NCBI RefSeq assembly: GCF_027627475.1
Contig: NZ_CP115484.1
Location: 4,782,501-4,846,500, forward strand
Direction of reading: 5' to 3'
Length of the DNA stretch: 64,000 nucleotides
Source of the DNA: Paenibacillus sp. SYP-B4298
GTDB lineage: Bacteria > Bacillota > Bacilli > Paenibacillales > Paenibacillaceae
Shown here: positions 26,988 through 36,472 of the stretch, piece after piece
How the letters are laid out: the number at the start of each line of letters is the position of its first letter
Numbering within the stretch: position 1 is the stretch's first letter
Translations under genes and position numbers: made by a program
Notes under the pieces: model-generated
Databases searched by the model: none
What the model saw: the letters and a program-made list of their open reading frames with translations, nothing else
What the model was told of the DNA's origin: nothing

Positions 26988-28199
26988 TTATTCAGTCTTC
27001 GCCGGCTCCTGCTCGGTCTTCGCCTCGTCCTTCTTCTCGTCCGAGCTTGGATTGCTCTCCGTGCTCTTCTCTGGCGTTTCCTTGAGCCTATTCTCGATGG
27101 CCGATTTGGCCTTCAGCTCCTCCAGCCATTGACCAGACTTCTGGTAGACCTCCTGATCCTTAAGCTGCTCGGTAAGCTCGTCCTTCTTCTCTTCATAGGT
27201 AGGTGTCGATTCTTCCTTGCGCTCCGTTACTTTAATAATATGGTAACCGTGTTGCGTCTTCACAATCTCGCTCAGTTCGCCTACCTTCAGGGCAAATGCC
27301 GCCTGCTCGAACTCTGGCACCATCATGCCGGTTCCGAAGAAGCCCAGATCGCCGCCATTATCCTTGGACCCTGGATCCGTCGACTTCTCCTTCGCCAACG
27401 TCGCGAAGTCCGCTCCGTCCTTCAGTTGCTGCAGGATAGCCTTCGCCTCATCCTCGGTAGCCACCAGGATATGCGATGCTTTCACTTCCAGTGGAGTCGT
27501 CATGTATTGCTTGTTCGTTTCGTAGAACTCCTTCACCTTATCCTCACTCACGTCAATCGTCGGCTCCAGCAGCTTGCGCAGCTCGACCTGATGATACATC
27601 TGCTTGCGCAGCGCCTGTTCGGTGAAGCCGCTCTGTGACGCCAGGTTCAGCAGTTGCTCCTTAGAGCCGTATTGCTTCTCCAGCTTCGCCCATTCCGCGT
27701 CCACATCCGCATCGGTAACCGTAATCCCTGCTTTCGCCGCCTCCTGACGCAGCAGCTCCTCCGTGATCAGGTTCTCTACGGCGTTCGCTCCGCCTGCCTC
27801 CACCATCGAATCATACAATGTATTCTTATTGATCTCCACGCCATTGACTACCGCTACCACGTCATTCGAAGCCTTCCCGCTGAGCGGCCCGGTTACCGCT
27901 ACCACAATCAACAGCACGAGCAGTACGAACGACACACCCATCCACACTGCGGCAGCCTTGTTCGGCTTGGCAGCGGATGCCGCTGGCTGCTCTTCCTGCA
28001 GGCCATCCTGTACCGGCTCGCTATATTCCCCTCTCCCATCCTTGCTATCTGTATCATGCTCATGTTCATGCTCCGCGAAGCTCTCTCTCTGTTCTTCTGC
28101 GTTGCGGCGCTCCTCATGTTGATCGTTGCTGCTATGGTCCTTAGCCGGGTCGTCGCCGCCCTGCAAGGAACCTGGTACCTTGTTATCTTCCTCTTTCAT
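26988..28199 (-). CDS. membrane-anchored peptidyl-prolyl isomerase (PrsA/SurA-like foldase)
   Basis: A 403-residue protein. Residues 1-85 are a highly charged cytoplasmic tail (Glu/His/Asp-rich). One membrane helix (about 88-110) has no lipobox, so unlike PrsA it is anchored as a type II protein rather than a lipoprotein. The extracytoplasmic part holds a SurA_N-like segment (VEINKNTLYDSMVEAGG), then a parvulin rotamase domain with VKASHILVATEDEAK, the segment DNGGDLGFFGTGMMVPEF and KTQHGYHIIKV. The tail is rich in Glu/Lys/Thr. It should help secreted proteins fold at the membrane-wall interface. The ATG follows GAGGGAAGGGG. It appears monocistronic. Confidence 0.9.
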   Translation of the reverse strand: MKEEDNKVPGSLQGGDDPAKDHSSNDQHEERRNAEEQRESFAEHEHEHDTDSKDGRGEYSEPVQDGLQEEQPAASAAKPNKAAAVWMGVSFVLLVLLIVVAVTGPLSGKASNDVVAVVNGVEINKNTLYDSMVEAGGANAVENLITEELLRQEAAKAGITVTDADVDAEWAKLEKQYGSKEQLLNLASQSGFTEQALRKQMYHQVELRKLLEPTIDVSEDKVKEFYETNKQYMTTPLEVKASHILVATEDEAKAILQQLKDGADFATLAKEKSTDPGSKDNGGDLGFFGTGMMVPEFEQAAFALKVGELSEIVKTQHGYHIIKVTERKEESTPTYEEKKDELTEQLKDQEVYQKSGQWLEELKAKSAIENRLKETPEKSTESNPSSDEKKDEAKTEQEPAKTE

Positions 28200-28495
28200 T
28201 GTTCTGCCCCTTCCCTCATTGGCTATTGCAAATTCTCTAAATACTATAACAGATTTACAGAAACTGTACCTTAAATCAAAATAAAAAATCTATCCCGTCT
28301 CTCCGGACAGCACCCGCCGCGCCCTCCTTCTCCCTGCTGCCAAACCATCCATCCCTATCGTGAGTCGAATGGGGCACATGAGATAACTATACAGAATTTA
28401 GCAACTTCAGTTTAATAATTGCAGCGAAACGTTAATTACGTGTACACTTCTATAGAAGCCCTCAATGGCCGAGATTTTATAAGGAAGGTGCAGGC

Positions 28496-30793
28496 ATGTC
28501 CATTAAGCTGAAGTTGTCCATCTGTATTACGCTTGTCGTGGCGATCGTCTTATTCCTGAATATCTCCATCTTTTATTTTACGACAAGGGACGGGCTTATA
28601 TCCAGTGCCAGACAACAATCACAGACCATCGCCGAACAGATTGGCATCGCCCTTGAAGTCTCCGAATCCTCGCGTCAGAGCATGGAGGAATCCCTGGGTC
28701 AGATGCTGCGCATGGCAGCTCTGACCGCCTTGCAGCAGCTTCCTTCCGACATTGACGACGTAACCAACGAACAACTGGTACGCCTTAGCCAGGAGCTTAA
28801 TATTCAAGATATTACGCTCTGGCGCAAGGATGGCAGTGACATCATATCCGAGAAATCATCCGAGCCGGACGAAGTGGGGCTAAGCTCCAGAAGCTGGGGC
28901 TACTGGCACACCGCCTTCACACAGCTATTCGAGCAACAGAAGGTGACGATCCCGCAGGGACAGAAGCTGCTGAACTTCTGGTCCGGGCCCTACAATTATG
29001 CGACCTCGAATCCCGACCAGATTAATAAATGGGGCTACTACTACAATGGATCAACCAACTACATCATCAATCCCTACATCAGCGCCGAGTCCTTGCTCTC
29101 CTTCAATGAGCGGTTCAGAGTCGATACGCTCCCCAGACTCATCCATGGCTATGACAGCGTCCTTGAGATTAACGGCTTCGACCCCGAATTCACCGGCAAG
29201 GACCCGATTCTTCGCTTGAAACGAGGTCGGATTGTCCACAATCTGGATGTTCGCTCCGTCCTCTTCGGCAGCAATCACTACGTCAACCCCGACCCCGCCG
29301 TCGATGTTGACAGCATTCACGCGGCTGCTCAGACCGGGGAGCTGCAGATGCAGACAGCCGAGATTAACGGCAAGCAGGTGACCAAGTATTTCATTCCTTT
29401 TCAAGGAAAAGACAAGCCTTATGTATTCAATATTGTGCTCGATCAGCAAGCGATTGAGCGGCCACTCTATGACCAGTTGCTGCTGCAGACGCTGATCTCT
29501 CTCTCCTTGCTGATGATTACGCTGATTAGCAGTTATTTTATATCCGGTATTCTGATTCGCTCGCTGTACCAGATCATGTCCAAGGTGAACGATATTTCCT
29601 CTGGCAATTTCGGCGCACGCATCGAGCTGAGCGATGCCAAGGATGAATTCGGCCTGCTGGCCTCCAGAGTGAATCTGATGTCAGACAATCTGCAATTGTA
29701 TATGAGTCGGCTGAAGAATTCGGCCGAGGAGCTGCGCAGCACCAAGGAATACCTCGAATCCTTCATTAATCATACCTCGGACGCCATCCATGTCTCCGAT
29801 CTGGAGGGCAATATCACTCAGGCGAACCGGGCATTCCAGCAAATCTACGGCTGGGACATCAAGGAGGTAGAGGGCGGACTGCTGCCCGAGCAGCTACAGG
29901 TGATGCGAGAGGAGGAGCTGGCGCTGATCAGTCGGATCATGGAAGGGGAGACGGTGACGGACTATGAGACCGCGCGGATCACCAAATCCGGTGGCCATGT
30001 GGATGTTAGCCTCACCATCTCGCCGATTCGGGATGAGAACGAAGAGGTTGTCGCGATTGCTACCATCTCCCGCAATATTACGGACCGCAAGCAGACGGAG
30101 GAGATGATTCTTCGTTCAGAGAAGCTGTCCGTCGTCGGTCAGCTTGCCGCAGGCGTGGCGCATGAGGTGCGCAACCCGCTCACCACTCTGAGGGGCTTTG
30201 TGCAGTTGCAGAAGACGAAGGGCACTGTTAGCGAGAGCCATCTTAATATTATGCTCGCAGAGCTGGATCGCATCAACTTCATCGTCAGCGAGTTTCTCGT
30301 CCTGGCCAAGCCGCAGGTCATCTCTATTCAGACGTTCAATCTGCGCAAGCTGCTGAGCGATCTGGTCATGCTGCTGGACGGACAGGCCAATCTCGACAAA
30401 ATTCAGATTCAGGTTCCAGAGCAGGGCCCGCCCATGATGGTAACCGGGGAGCCGAATCAACTGAAGCAAGTCTTCGTCAATCTGCTCAAGAATGCGATGG
30501 AGGCCATGCCCGGAGGAGGAACCATTTCGATGGAGATGGAACAAAATAAAGAAGGGATGGTCATTGTCCGCGTCCACGATGAGGGAGCGGGCATCGCCAA
30601 GGAGGATCTGCAGCATATCGGCGAACCGTTCTTCACCCGCAAGGACAACGGCACGGGTCTGGGACTTATGATCTGTCAGCAGATTATTTCTCATCACAAA
30701 GGAATACTCAATGTATACAGTGAGCTGGGGCAAGGTACAACCGTTGAGGTGATATTGCCCGCTGCTGCCAGTGAGCCTATACTCGGCCTATAA
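28496..30793 (+). CDS. PAS-containing sensor histidine kinase, sporulation-kinase type
   Basis: A 765-residue membrane kinase. Helix 1 (about 8-30), a ~300-residue extracytoplasmic sensing domain (Cache-like length), helix 2 (about 335-358), HAMP, a PAS domain (about 425-540), then HisKA with AAGVAHEVRNPLTTLRGF and a HATPase with NLLKNAMEAMPGGG and GTGLGLMICQ. The H-box is of the KinA/KinB type that phosphorylates Spo0F in Bacillus. No response-regulator gene is adjacent, which fits an orphan phosphorelay kinase. The ATG has AAGGAAGGTG. The dGTPase gene follows at 13 bases, so the two are co-transcribed, perhaps incidentally. Confidence 0.92.
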   Translation: MSIKLKLSICITLVVAIVLFLNISIFYFTTRDGLISSARQQSQTIAEQIGIALEVSESSRQSMEESLGQMLRMAALTALQQLPSDIDDVTNEQLVRLSQELNIQDITLWRKDGSDIISEKSSEPDEVGLSSRSWGYWHTAFTQLFEQQKVTIPQGQKLLNFWSGPYNYATSNPDQINKWGYYYNGSTNYIINPYISAESLLSFNERFRVDTLPRLIHGYDSVLEINGFDPEFTGKDPILRLKRGRIVHNLDVRSVLFGSNHYVNPDPAVDVDSIHAAAQTGELQMQTAEINGKQVTKYFIPFQGKDKPYVFNIVLDQQAIERPLYDQLLLQTLISLSLLMITLISSYFISGILIRSLYQIMSKVNDISSGNFGARIELSDAKDEFGLLASRVNLMSDNLQLYMSRLKNSAEELRSTKEYLESFINHTSDAIHVSDLEGNITQANRAFQQIYGWDIKEVEGGLLPEQLQVMREEELALISRIMEGETVTDYETARITKSGGHVDVSLTISPIRDENEEVVAIATISRNITDRKQTEEMILRSEKLSVVGQLAAGVAHEVRNPLTTLRGFVQLQKTKGTVSESHLNIMLAELDRINFIVSEFLVLAKPQVISIQTFNLRKLLSDLVMLLDGQANLDKIQIQVPEQGPPMMVTGEPNQLKQVFVNLLKNAMEAMPGGGTISMEMEQNKEGMVIVRVHDEGAGIAKEDLQHIGEPFFTRKDNGTGLGLMICQQIISHHKGILNVYSELGQGTTVEVILPAAASEPILGL

Positions 30794-30806
30794 GGAGGAT
30801 TGTCCG

Positions 30807-32123
30807 ATGGATTTGCGAACATTGCGGCTCGATGAGCCGTCCATTCATAACTTTAGCGAGGAACGGGATGAATATGAACGCGATTATGCGCGCATGATTC
30901 AGTCCCCTGCCTTTCGTCGGCTGCAAGGAAAATCTCAAGTATTCGGCGCTGGAACCGGTGATTATTATCGGACACGACTCACCCATTCGCTTGAGGTGTC
31001 ACAGATCGCCCGCGAGGTTGCCCGTCGTCTGACCAAGCGTTATCCATTTCTCTCCCGCAAGGAGCACCCTGGACTGATGATGGAATCGGCTGTTGTCGAG
31101 TGCGCGGCGCTGGCGCATGATCTGGGTCACCCTCCGTTCGGACACAAGGGAGAGGCCGTACTGAACGGCCTGCTCCTGCAGCATAGCGGCATCCCCTATG
31201 AGGGCAACGCGCAAAATTTCCGCATTCTGATGTTTCTGGAGAAGCGCGCTGGCAGCGGCAGCGGTCTCGATCTGACGGCGGCCGTGCTGCTGGCCATTAA
31301 TAAATATCCGTTCTCGCTGGGCGTTCCTGGCATGCTCAAGGGACTGTACACCTCCGAATGGGCGGCCATCCAGGAGCTGCGCGACCTGTGGCAGATGCCT
31401 GAGGGCTGCGGCACGCTGGAGACCCAACTGATGGATCTGTGCGACGACATCGCTTATTCCACGCATGACATCGAGGATGGCATACGCGCTGGCAAGATCC
31501 GCATGGATCGCGCCTTCTTCGAGGACAATCGCGTCGTCGAGCTGCTCGTGCAAGAGATTACACAAGATGAGCATAACAGCGATGTCTGTTGGGATGAGGT
31601 CGACATCCCGTCCATGGTGCGTAGCGTGCTGTCCAGCTATTACGCGCAATGGGAGGAAGTCTATGCCGCCTGCAACCGCGACTCCTCGCGCACACGCAAA
31701 GAGATGAAGGCGCGCTGGGTCAGCATCTTCGCAGGTGGTGTCGGCATCATCGACGATCAGGCGCACAACTGGAAGCGCGTCACCTTTGTCCGTGACGGAC
31801 AGAAGGATTATGAGCTGCTGCGGACGATGGAGGTGTTGAAGAAGCTCGCCTGGGTAACGCTGATCAAGGATTTTCGCGTGCAACGACTGCAGATGCGCAG
31901 CGAGATTCGCATCCGCAGGCTGTGGGACAGCTTCATCGATCCGGATTATGGGCGGCTCATCATCCCCCCGGACTGGATCAATAACTATGAGCAGCATAAG
32001 CAGCAATGGCCCTGGGCCCGCTTCGTTGCCGACTACATCTCCGGCATGACCGATGCCTATGCAGACAAGGTCTATGCCGAGCTGTTCTCAGGCATATCCG
32101 GCTCGATCTACGAGAAGGACTAG
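30807..32123 (+). CDS. dGTPase-like HD-domain triphosphohydrolase
   Basis: A 438-residue HD-superfamily protein of the deoxyguanosinetriphosphate triphosphohydrolase family, which hydrolyses dNTPs to nucleoside plus triphosphate. The metal ligands are seen in RTRLTHSLEVSQIARE and CAALAHDLGHPPFGHKGE. The region CDDIAYSTHDIEDG supplies the later Asp. ATG 30807 is preferred because AAGGAGG lies nine bases upstream; an earlier ATG at 30771 overlaps the kinase gene and has no site. It ends before a bidirectional terminator. It could act in dNTP balance or phage defence, but sequence alone does not decide. Confidence 0.9.
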   Translation: MDLRTLRLDEPSIHNFSEERDEYERDYARMIQSPAFRRLQGKSQVFGAGTGDYYRTRLTHSLEVSQIAREVARRLTKRYPFLSRKEHPGLMMESAVVECAALAHDLGHPPFGHKGEAVLNGLLLQHSGIPYEGNAQNFRILMFLEKRAGSGSGLDLTAAVLLAINKYPFSLGVPGMLKGLYTSEWAAIQELRDLWQMPEGCGTLETQLMDLCDDIAYSTHDIEDGIRAGKIRMDRAFFEDNRVVELLVQEITQDEHNSDVCWDEVDIPSMVRSVLSSYYAQWEEVYAACNRDSSRTRKEMKARWVSIFAGGVGIIDDQAHNWKRVTFVRDGQKDYELLRTMEVLKKLAWVTLIKDFRVQRLQMRSEIRIRRLWDSFIDPDYGRLIIPPDWINNYEQHKQQWPWARFVADYISGMTDAYADKVYAELFSGISGSIYEKD

Positions 32124-32163
32124 GCGTGGCAAGCCAGTACGGTCGTTCCCTCCGATCATACTT

Positions 32164-32231
32164 AAAAAGCGCGAGCGGCCAGCCTGCAGATCATTTCACT
32201 TGATCCTGCATGCTGACGCACTCGCGCTTTT
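32164..32231. terminator. bidirectional terminator between convergent genes
   Basis: Long hairpin with arms AAAAGCGCGAG and CTCGCGCTTTT, flanked by A-runs on the left and T-runs on the right. It can end both the plus-strand dGTPase transcript and the minus-strand MMPL transcript. Confidence 0.8.
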
Positions 32232-32335
32232 GGCTGTGCCGTCAATCTGGAATGTATAAATGCTTATCTCTTCCAGGCATCGGCTTCCGCCTTGCTCCCT
32301 TCAGCTCTTGCCTTCACCGATGTCGTATCGTCGTA

Positions 32336-35300
32336 TCAATGGGAGACGTTGCCGCCCCTGCTGCTGGTGTGCCCAGCAACGTGGTTGCCCGTCTCGCCGC
32401 TGCGCTTCATGAAAGGCCACCAGTTGGCCTCCCCGAACATGCGCACCATGACCGGTACGAACAGCGGCAGCATCACTAGTGCATACAAGAATAATCCACT
32501 TAATACGAGTGTTGCAATCTGGAGCAGCGACATAACGCCGGACGGCAGCATCGCGGCGAAGGTACCACCCAGGATGAGCGCAGCGGACATAATGACCGTC
32601 CCCATGTTCTTCATCGAGAGCAGGATCGCCTCCATCGGCGACATGCTACGGTATTCCTTGAACCGATCCATCAGGAAGATACTATAGTCAATGCCGAGTG
32701 CCATCAGCATGACGAAGCCGAAGAATGGCACCGCCCAGCTTACGCCCGAGTAGCCCAGAATACGGACGAAGATCACCTCTGTCATCGCGAGCGACGTGTA
32801 ATACGTCAGCAGCAGCGATGCGACCAGATACACCGGAATAACAAACGAACGGAACAAGATGATTAGAATAAGCAGAATGCCTGCCAGCATGAAGATTGCC
32901 GTGCGGGAATAGTCCGCAGCCGAGATATTCTTCAAGTCGTTGTTCGTGCTGGATACACCGCCTACCGCCAGCTCTGCCTGTTCAAAGGCTGTGCCCTTAA
33001 TCGCCCGTGCTGCTGCTTCCTGCAGCAATGGTGTCTTCTCCAGCGTCTCTGTCGCATACGGATTGCCTTCGAAGACCACCTCGAATTTCGCCAGCTTGCG
33101 ATCCTCGGACATATACACATCAAGCGCCGATTGGAATTCCTTCTTGTCGAGTGCCTCTTCCGGCAGGAACCAACCTGTCATCTGGCGGTTCGATACACCG
33201 GACAGCTCATTCAGATAGGTCTGGGCGGATTGCAAGCCGTCCGATACCTGTGTCAAGCCGTCGACGCTCTGATTGAGACCATCCGTCAGCTTGGAGAGCT
33301 GTCCATTAATATCTGCGAAGCCGTTCTGCAGCTCCTTCTGACCACTCGCCAACTGCTCAAAGCCACCTGATAGCTCTGGAAGCTTCTTAATGATCTGCCC
33401 TTGCCCATCGGCTGCCTGCTGAACGCCTGCCTGCAGCTTGCCGATTCCCTCCGCAAGCTGCCCCAGACCGTCAGCCAGTTGCTCCTGACCGGAGATGGCC
33501 TGACTCAGGCCCCCATTGGCCTGCTCCATCCCACCGCCTATGCCTGCCAACTGCGTATTCAACTGTGTCAGCCCTTGGCCGATCCCTTCAGCCGTTGCCT
33601 TCGAGATCGCTAGCGATTGCTGCAGCTCGCCGAATATCGCATCCTCCTTCAGCTCTGGATGCGCCTCACCGAGCGCGCCCAGGCGCTCCAGTGTGCCGCC
33701 CAATTGAGCCGCAAGCTGCCCCTGCTTCTCCGCCACATCCGCGTAGCCCGCGGACAGTTGACTGACACCGCCGCTCATCTGGCGATAGCCATCCAGCAGC
33801 GACTTCGATGCCTGCGCGAGCTGGTCGGCGCTTGCCTTGGCCTGCTCCAGCCCGGCCTTCAGCTCGCCCGCTCCCGCGGAGCCGTCGCGCAGCCCCTTCT
33901 CGATCTGCTTCAGACCGTCACCGAGCTGAGTGACGCCCGACTTCAGCTTATTCGTGCCATTGATTAGCTGCGCTGTACCATCGACAGCCTCATCCAGCTT
34001 CGGCGCATTATCACTTAACGCCTTGCTGGCATCGGCCAGACCGTCGCCGATCTTGTTCAGGCCGTCTCCGCCTTCGCCCAGTCCATGGCCGAGTGTCTCC
34101 ACCTGCTTGCCGACCTCGAAATCCTCCAGCGCCTCGCCTGTAGGGCGAGTGGCGCTGCGAACAGCCTTCACACCGTCCACCTTGGCCAGCTCCCGGCTGA
34201 TCTGCTCCACCGCAGCCAGACCTTCAGAGCTGTCGAGCGGCTGATCCACCTTCACTACTACGGTAGATGGGAGAGTGTCGCCAGGGCCGAAGCTGTCAGA
34301 GATAATCTCGAACGCCTTGACCGAATTATACTTGCTGCCCAGCTCATCCAGCGAATTGAACGATACCACTCCCTTGTACGACACCAGGAACGGAACGATC
34401 AGCACGGCCAGAATAATCAACGCGCGCAGCGGACGCTTCAGCGAGAAGGAGCCGACAGCCCCCCACACCGCGCTCTGCTTATGCTCGAGGGAGCCTCGCT
34501 GCGGCCAGAAGATCGCCTTGCCCATCACAGCCATAAAGAATGGCACTACCGTCACCAGGGCGATCATCATGACGGCGACTCCTACAGCGACAGCGACCGC
34601 TGAGCGGTACAGCATGAATTGAGAGAAGCTGATCGAGCAGAAGCCGACCAGCACGGCCAGCCCGGAATAGAATACTGTCTTGCCTGCCGTGCGATATGTG
34701 GCAAGCACAGCCTCTGTGCGGTCATTGCTATGCGCCAGCTCCTCCTTGAAACGGCTGATCAACAGAATGCAATAGTCCGTCCCGATCCCGAATAGAACGG
34801 CAACCATGAATATCTGTGTAAAATTGGATAATGGGAAATCAAAATAATGAACCAGGAAAGCAACAATCGACTGTGACACCAAGTAGCTCAGCCCGACCGT
34901 AACGAGCGGAATGAGCGGGGCGATCGCAGAGCGGAAGACGATGAACAGAATCCCGAGAATGAACACCAGCGTAATAATCTCCGTCTTCCGCAGCCCTTCC
35001 TGAGAGCTTTGTACTACATCCTCCATAATAAGCCAGTTTCCGGTAAAATAATGGTCGACGCCGATACTCTCCGTCGCCTCATACAGCACATCCCTCATCT
35101 CGCCCGGCGTGCGTCCGTCCGGCACGATACTGATGAGCGTCAGCACCGTCTTGCCATCCTCGGCCTTCATCTGCTCTTCCAGCTCAGGCGTAAGGAAATG
35201 GCTCATCACTGATGTGATGCCGTATTTAGCCTTATCGCGGTCGAGTGTCTCTACCCCTTGCCGGATCTCTGCCAGATCCTTCTCCGTCAGTCCCTGCTCG

Positions 35301-35527
35301 TTATGAAAAGCAAGTACCGCCGACTCTGACTTCGACGCCTCTTCGCTGCCATTCTGAAGCTGAATCAGCAATTCATCCGCCTTGGAGGACGTATATCCAT
35401 CTGGAACTCCGATCTGCCCTTTGTCCCGCACAAGCTGCTCCATGTTGGGCGCACCGAGGAACAGGCCCACTGCTCCGACCAGCCAGAGCACCAGAATGAG
35501 CCATTTAAACTTCAATATCATCTTCAT
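32336..35527 (-). CDS. MMPL/RND-family membrane transporter with heptad-repeat loop
   Basis: A 1063-residue protein with two RND halves of about six helices each. The first half has FGIGTDYCILLISRFKEEL and the second MALGIDYSIFLMDRFKEYR, the paired Asp-Tyr membrane motifs that carry protons. Between them (about residues 455-790) lies a long extracytoplasmic segment of L-x-x-G heptad repeats, as found in Firmicute YhgE/MmpL-like exporters. It probably exports a lipid or hydrophobic toxic compound. Its ATG overlaps the MarR gene stop (ATGA), so it is translationally coupled and almost certainly controlled by that regulator. Confidence 0.94.
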   Translation of the reverse strand: MKMILKFKWLILVLWLVGAVGLFLGAPNMEQLVRDKGQIGVPDGYTSSKADELLIQLQNGSEEASKSESAVLAFHNEQGLTEKDLAEIRQGVETLDRDKAKYGITSVMSHFLTPELEEQMKAEDGKTVLTLISIVPDGRTPGEMRDVLYEATESIGVDHYFTGNWLIMEDVVQSSQEGLRKTEIITLVFILGILFIVFRSAIAPLIPLVTVGLSYLVSQSIVAFLVHYFDFPLSNFTQIFMVAVLFGIGTDYCILLISRFKEELAHSNDRTEAVLATYRTAGKTVFYSGLAVLVGFCSISFSQFMLYRSAVAVAVGVAVMMIALVTVVPFFMAVMGKAIFWPQRGSLEHKQSAVWGAVGSFSLKRPLRALIILAVLIVPFLVSYKGVVSFNSLDELGSKYNSVKAFEIISDSFGPGDTLPSTVVVKVDQPLDSSEGLAAVEQISRELAKVDGVKAVRSATRPTGEALEDFEVGKQVETLGHGLGEGGDGLNKIGDGLADASKALSDNAPKLDEAVDGTAQLINGTNKLKSGVTQLGDGLKQIEKGLRDGSAGAGELKAGLEQAKASADQLAQASKSLLDGYRQMSGGVSQLSAGYADVAEKQGQLAAQLGGTLERLGALGEAHPELKEDAIFGELQQSLAISKATAEGIGQGLTQLNTQLAGIGGGMEQANGGLSQAISGQEQLADGLGQLAEGIGKLQAGVQQAADGQGQIIKKLPELSGGFEQLASGQKELQNGFADINGQLSKLTDGLNQSVDGLTQVSDGLQSAQTYLNELSGVSNRQMTGWFLPEEALDKKEFQSALDVYMSEDRKLAKFEVVFEGNPYATETLEKTPLLQEAAARAIKGTAFEQAELAVGGVSSTNNDLKNISAADYSRTAIFMLAGILLILIILFRSFVIPVYLVASLLLTYYTSLAMTEVIFVRILGYSGVSWAVPFFGFVMLMALGIDYSIFLMDRFKEYRSMSPMEAILLSMKNMGTVIMSAALILGGTFAAMLPSGVMSLLQIATLVLSGLFLYALVMLPLFVPVMVRMFGEANWWPFMKRSGETGNHVAGHTSSRGGNVSH

Positions 35528-35991
35528 GTAGCGTTACCGCTCCCCTCTGGAGGTTCACTGAGCACCCGACCCAGCTTCTCAAACAAATTCATAAACTGCA
35601 TGGCCTCTTCCAATTCAAAATGCTGCAGGTACATCCCGAGCATCTCCTGAATCTTCTGATCAAGTATCTCTGTAAGCTCCTTCCCCTCCCCGGTCAGCTC
35701 CAGGTGTGTCACCCTGCGATCCTTACTGTCCGGCCTCCGCTGTAGCAGCCCCTTATCAGCCAACCGGGTTATGATGGCCGTGATCGAGCTCTTGCCTACG
35801 CAGAACCATTCCGCCAGCTCCGACGAGGTTACACTGCCTTGTTCATTAATTTTACGGAGCATGGAAAACTGGTCAATTGTCAGCTCCTCAGGGATCAGCT
35901 CCCGAATAAAAGCATTCACCCTGCGGTTCACAATGAACATCGTCGTCTCATATCGCCGGATAATATCCGGCAGCATGGATTGATCGACCAA
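35524..35991 (-). CDS. MarR-family transcriptional regulator
   Basis: A 155-residue winged-helix regulator. The recognition region reads VTSSELAEWFCVGKSSITAI, and the wing contains LLQRRPDSKDRRVTHLELT. I set the start at TTG (35989-35991): GGGAGG precedes it by nine bases and the resulting length is normal for MarR. An ATG 38 codons upstream is in frame but would add an atypical basic extension and lacks a ribosome site. It likely represses the operon with the MMPL transporter and is released by a ligand. A matching palindrome lies in the promoter at 36102-36134. Confidence 0.9.
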   Translation of the reverse strand: MVDQSMLPDIIRRYETTMFIVNRRVNAFIRELIPEELTIDQFSMLRKINEQGSVTSSELAEWFCVGKSSITAIITRLADKGLLQRRPDSKDRRVTHLELTGEGKELTEILDQKIQEMLGMYLQHFELEEAMQFMNLFEKLGRVLSEPPEGSGNAT

Positions 35992-36101
35992 TGCTCTGCA
36001 CCTCCCCCTCCTTGGCCGTGCCTCTGCCTCGTCAGACAACGCCTGACGGACGATGCCGGCATCACATCGATGATTAGTTTGTAGATCGAATAATTTCATG
36101 A

Positions 36102-36134
36102 TCAAATAGTTTGACTATTGAACTATATCATCAA
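36102..36134 (-). promoter_or_regulatory. promoter and operator of the marR-MMPL operon
   Basis: On the minus strand TTGATG (36129-36134), a 17-base spacer and AACTAT (36106-36111). The dyads TCAAA-TAG-TTTGA (36102-36114) and TAGTT...AACTA (36107-36125) overlap the -10 box and the spacer, a good place for MarR autorepression. Confidence 0.5.
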
Positions 36135-36226
36135 CCTCTATTTTACGTCAAACTCTGCAAGCGCTATTAATTATGTCTATTATGTGAATTGAAGCATACA
36201 GTCTCCTCCATAACGTCGTTTCATCC

Positions 36227-36268
36227 AAAAAAAAGAATGCCTGCTTGCGCGTAGCAAGCGGCATTCTT
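36227..36268 (-). terminator. strong intrinsic terminator downstream of the repeat-protein gene
   Basis: On the minus strand AAGAATGCCGCTTGC / GCAAGCAGGCATTCTT (one mismatch) followed by eight T residues. It stands beyond the MITE-like element, so that element would be transcribed as part of the 3' UTR. Confidence 0.88.
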
Positions 36269-36292
36269 CGATCGTAAACGGCAGGCGCCGTT

Positions 36293-36459
36293 CTAGGGCG
36301 TGTCTGAAAACTCTGAACGGAACAGATCTGGCCGAATTTTCGTTCCAGGCAAGGCGCTTTTTCGCAGGCGTACCGGGGGTACGTCAAGAAAAAGCAACGC
36401 AGCATGGGGCGAAAAGGCGGGGAGAGATGCCCTTGAACGGGTTTTCAGACACGACCTAA
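36293..36459. repeat. MITE-like non-coding repeat, copy 1 (intact ends)
   Basis: A 167-bp element with 19-base terminal inverted repeats matching at 17 positions: CTAGGGCGTGTCTGAAAAC at the left, and at the right the complement of TTAGGTCGTGTCTGAAAAC. The interior holds the palindrome GTACCCCCGGTAC. No protein is encoded. A diverged second copy lies at 43419-43560 in the opposite orientation, which shows it is a dispersed repeat. Confidence 0.75.
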
Positions 36460-36472
36460 TGAGTTAAGCTAG

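Noticed and set aside
30999-32006. 335-codon minus-strand frame opposite the dGTPase gene
   Set aside because: The HD motifs on the plus strand and its ribosome site show which strand is coding.
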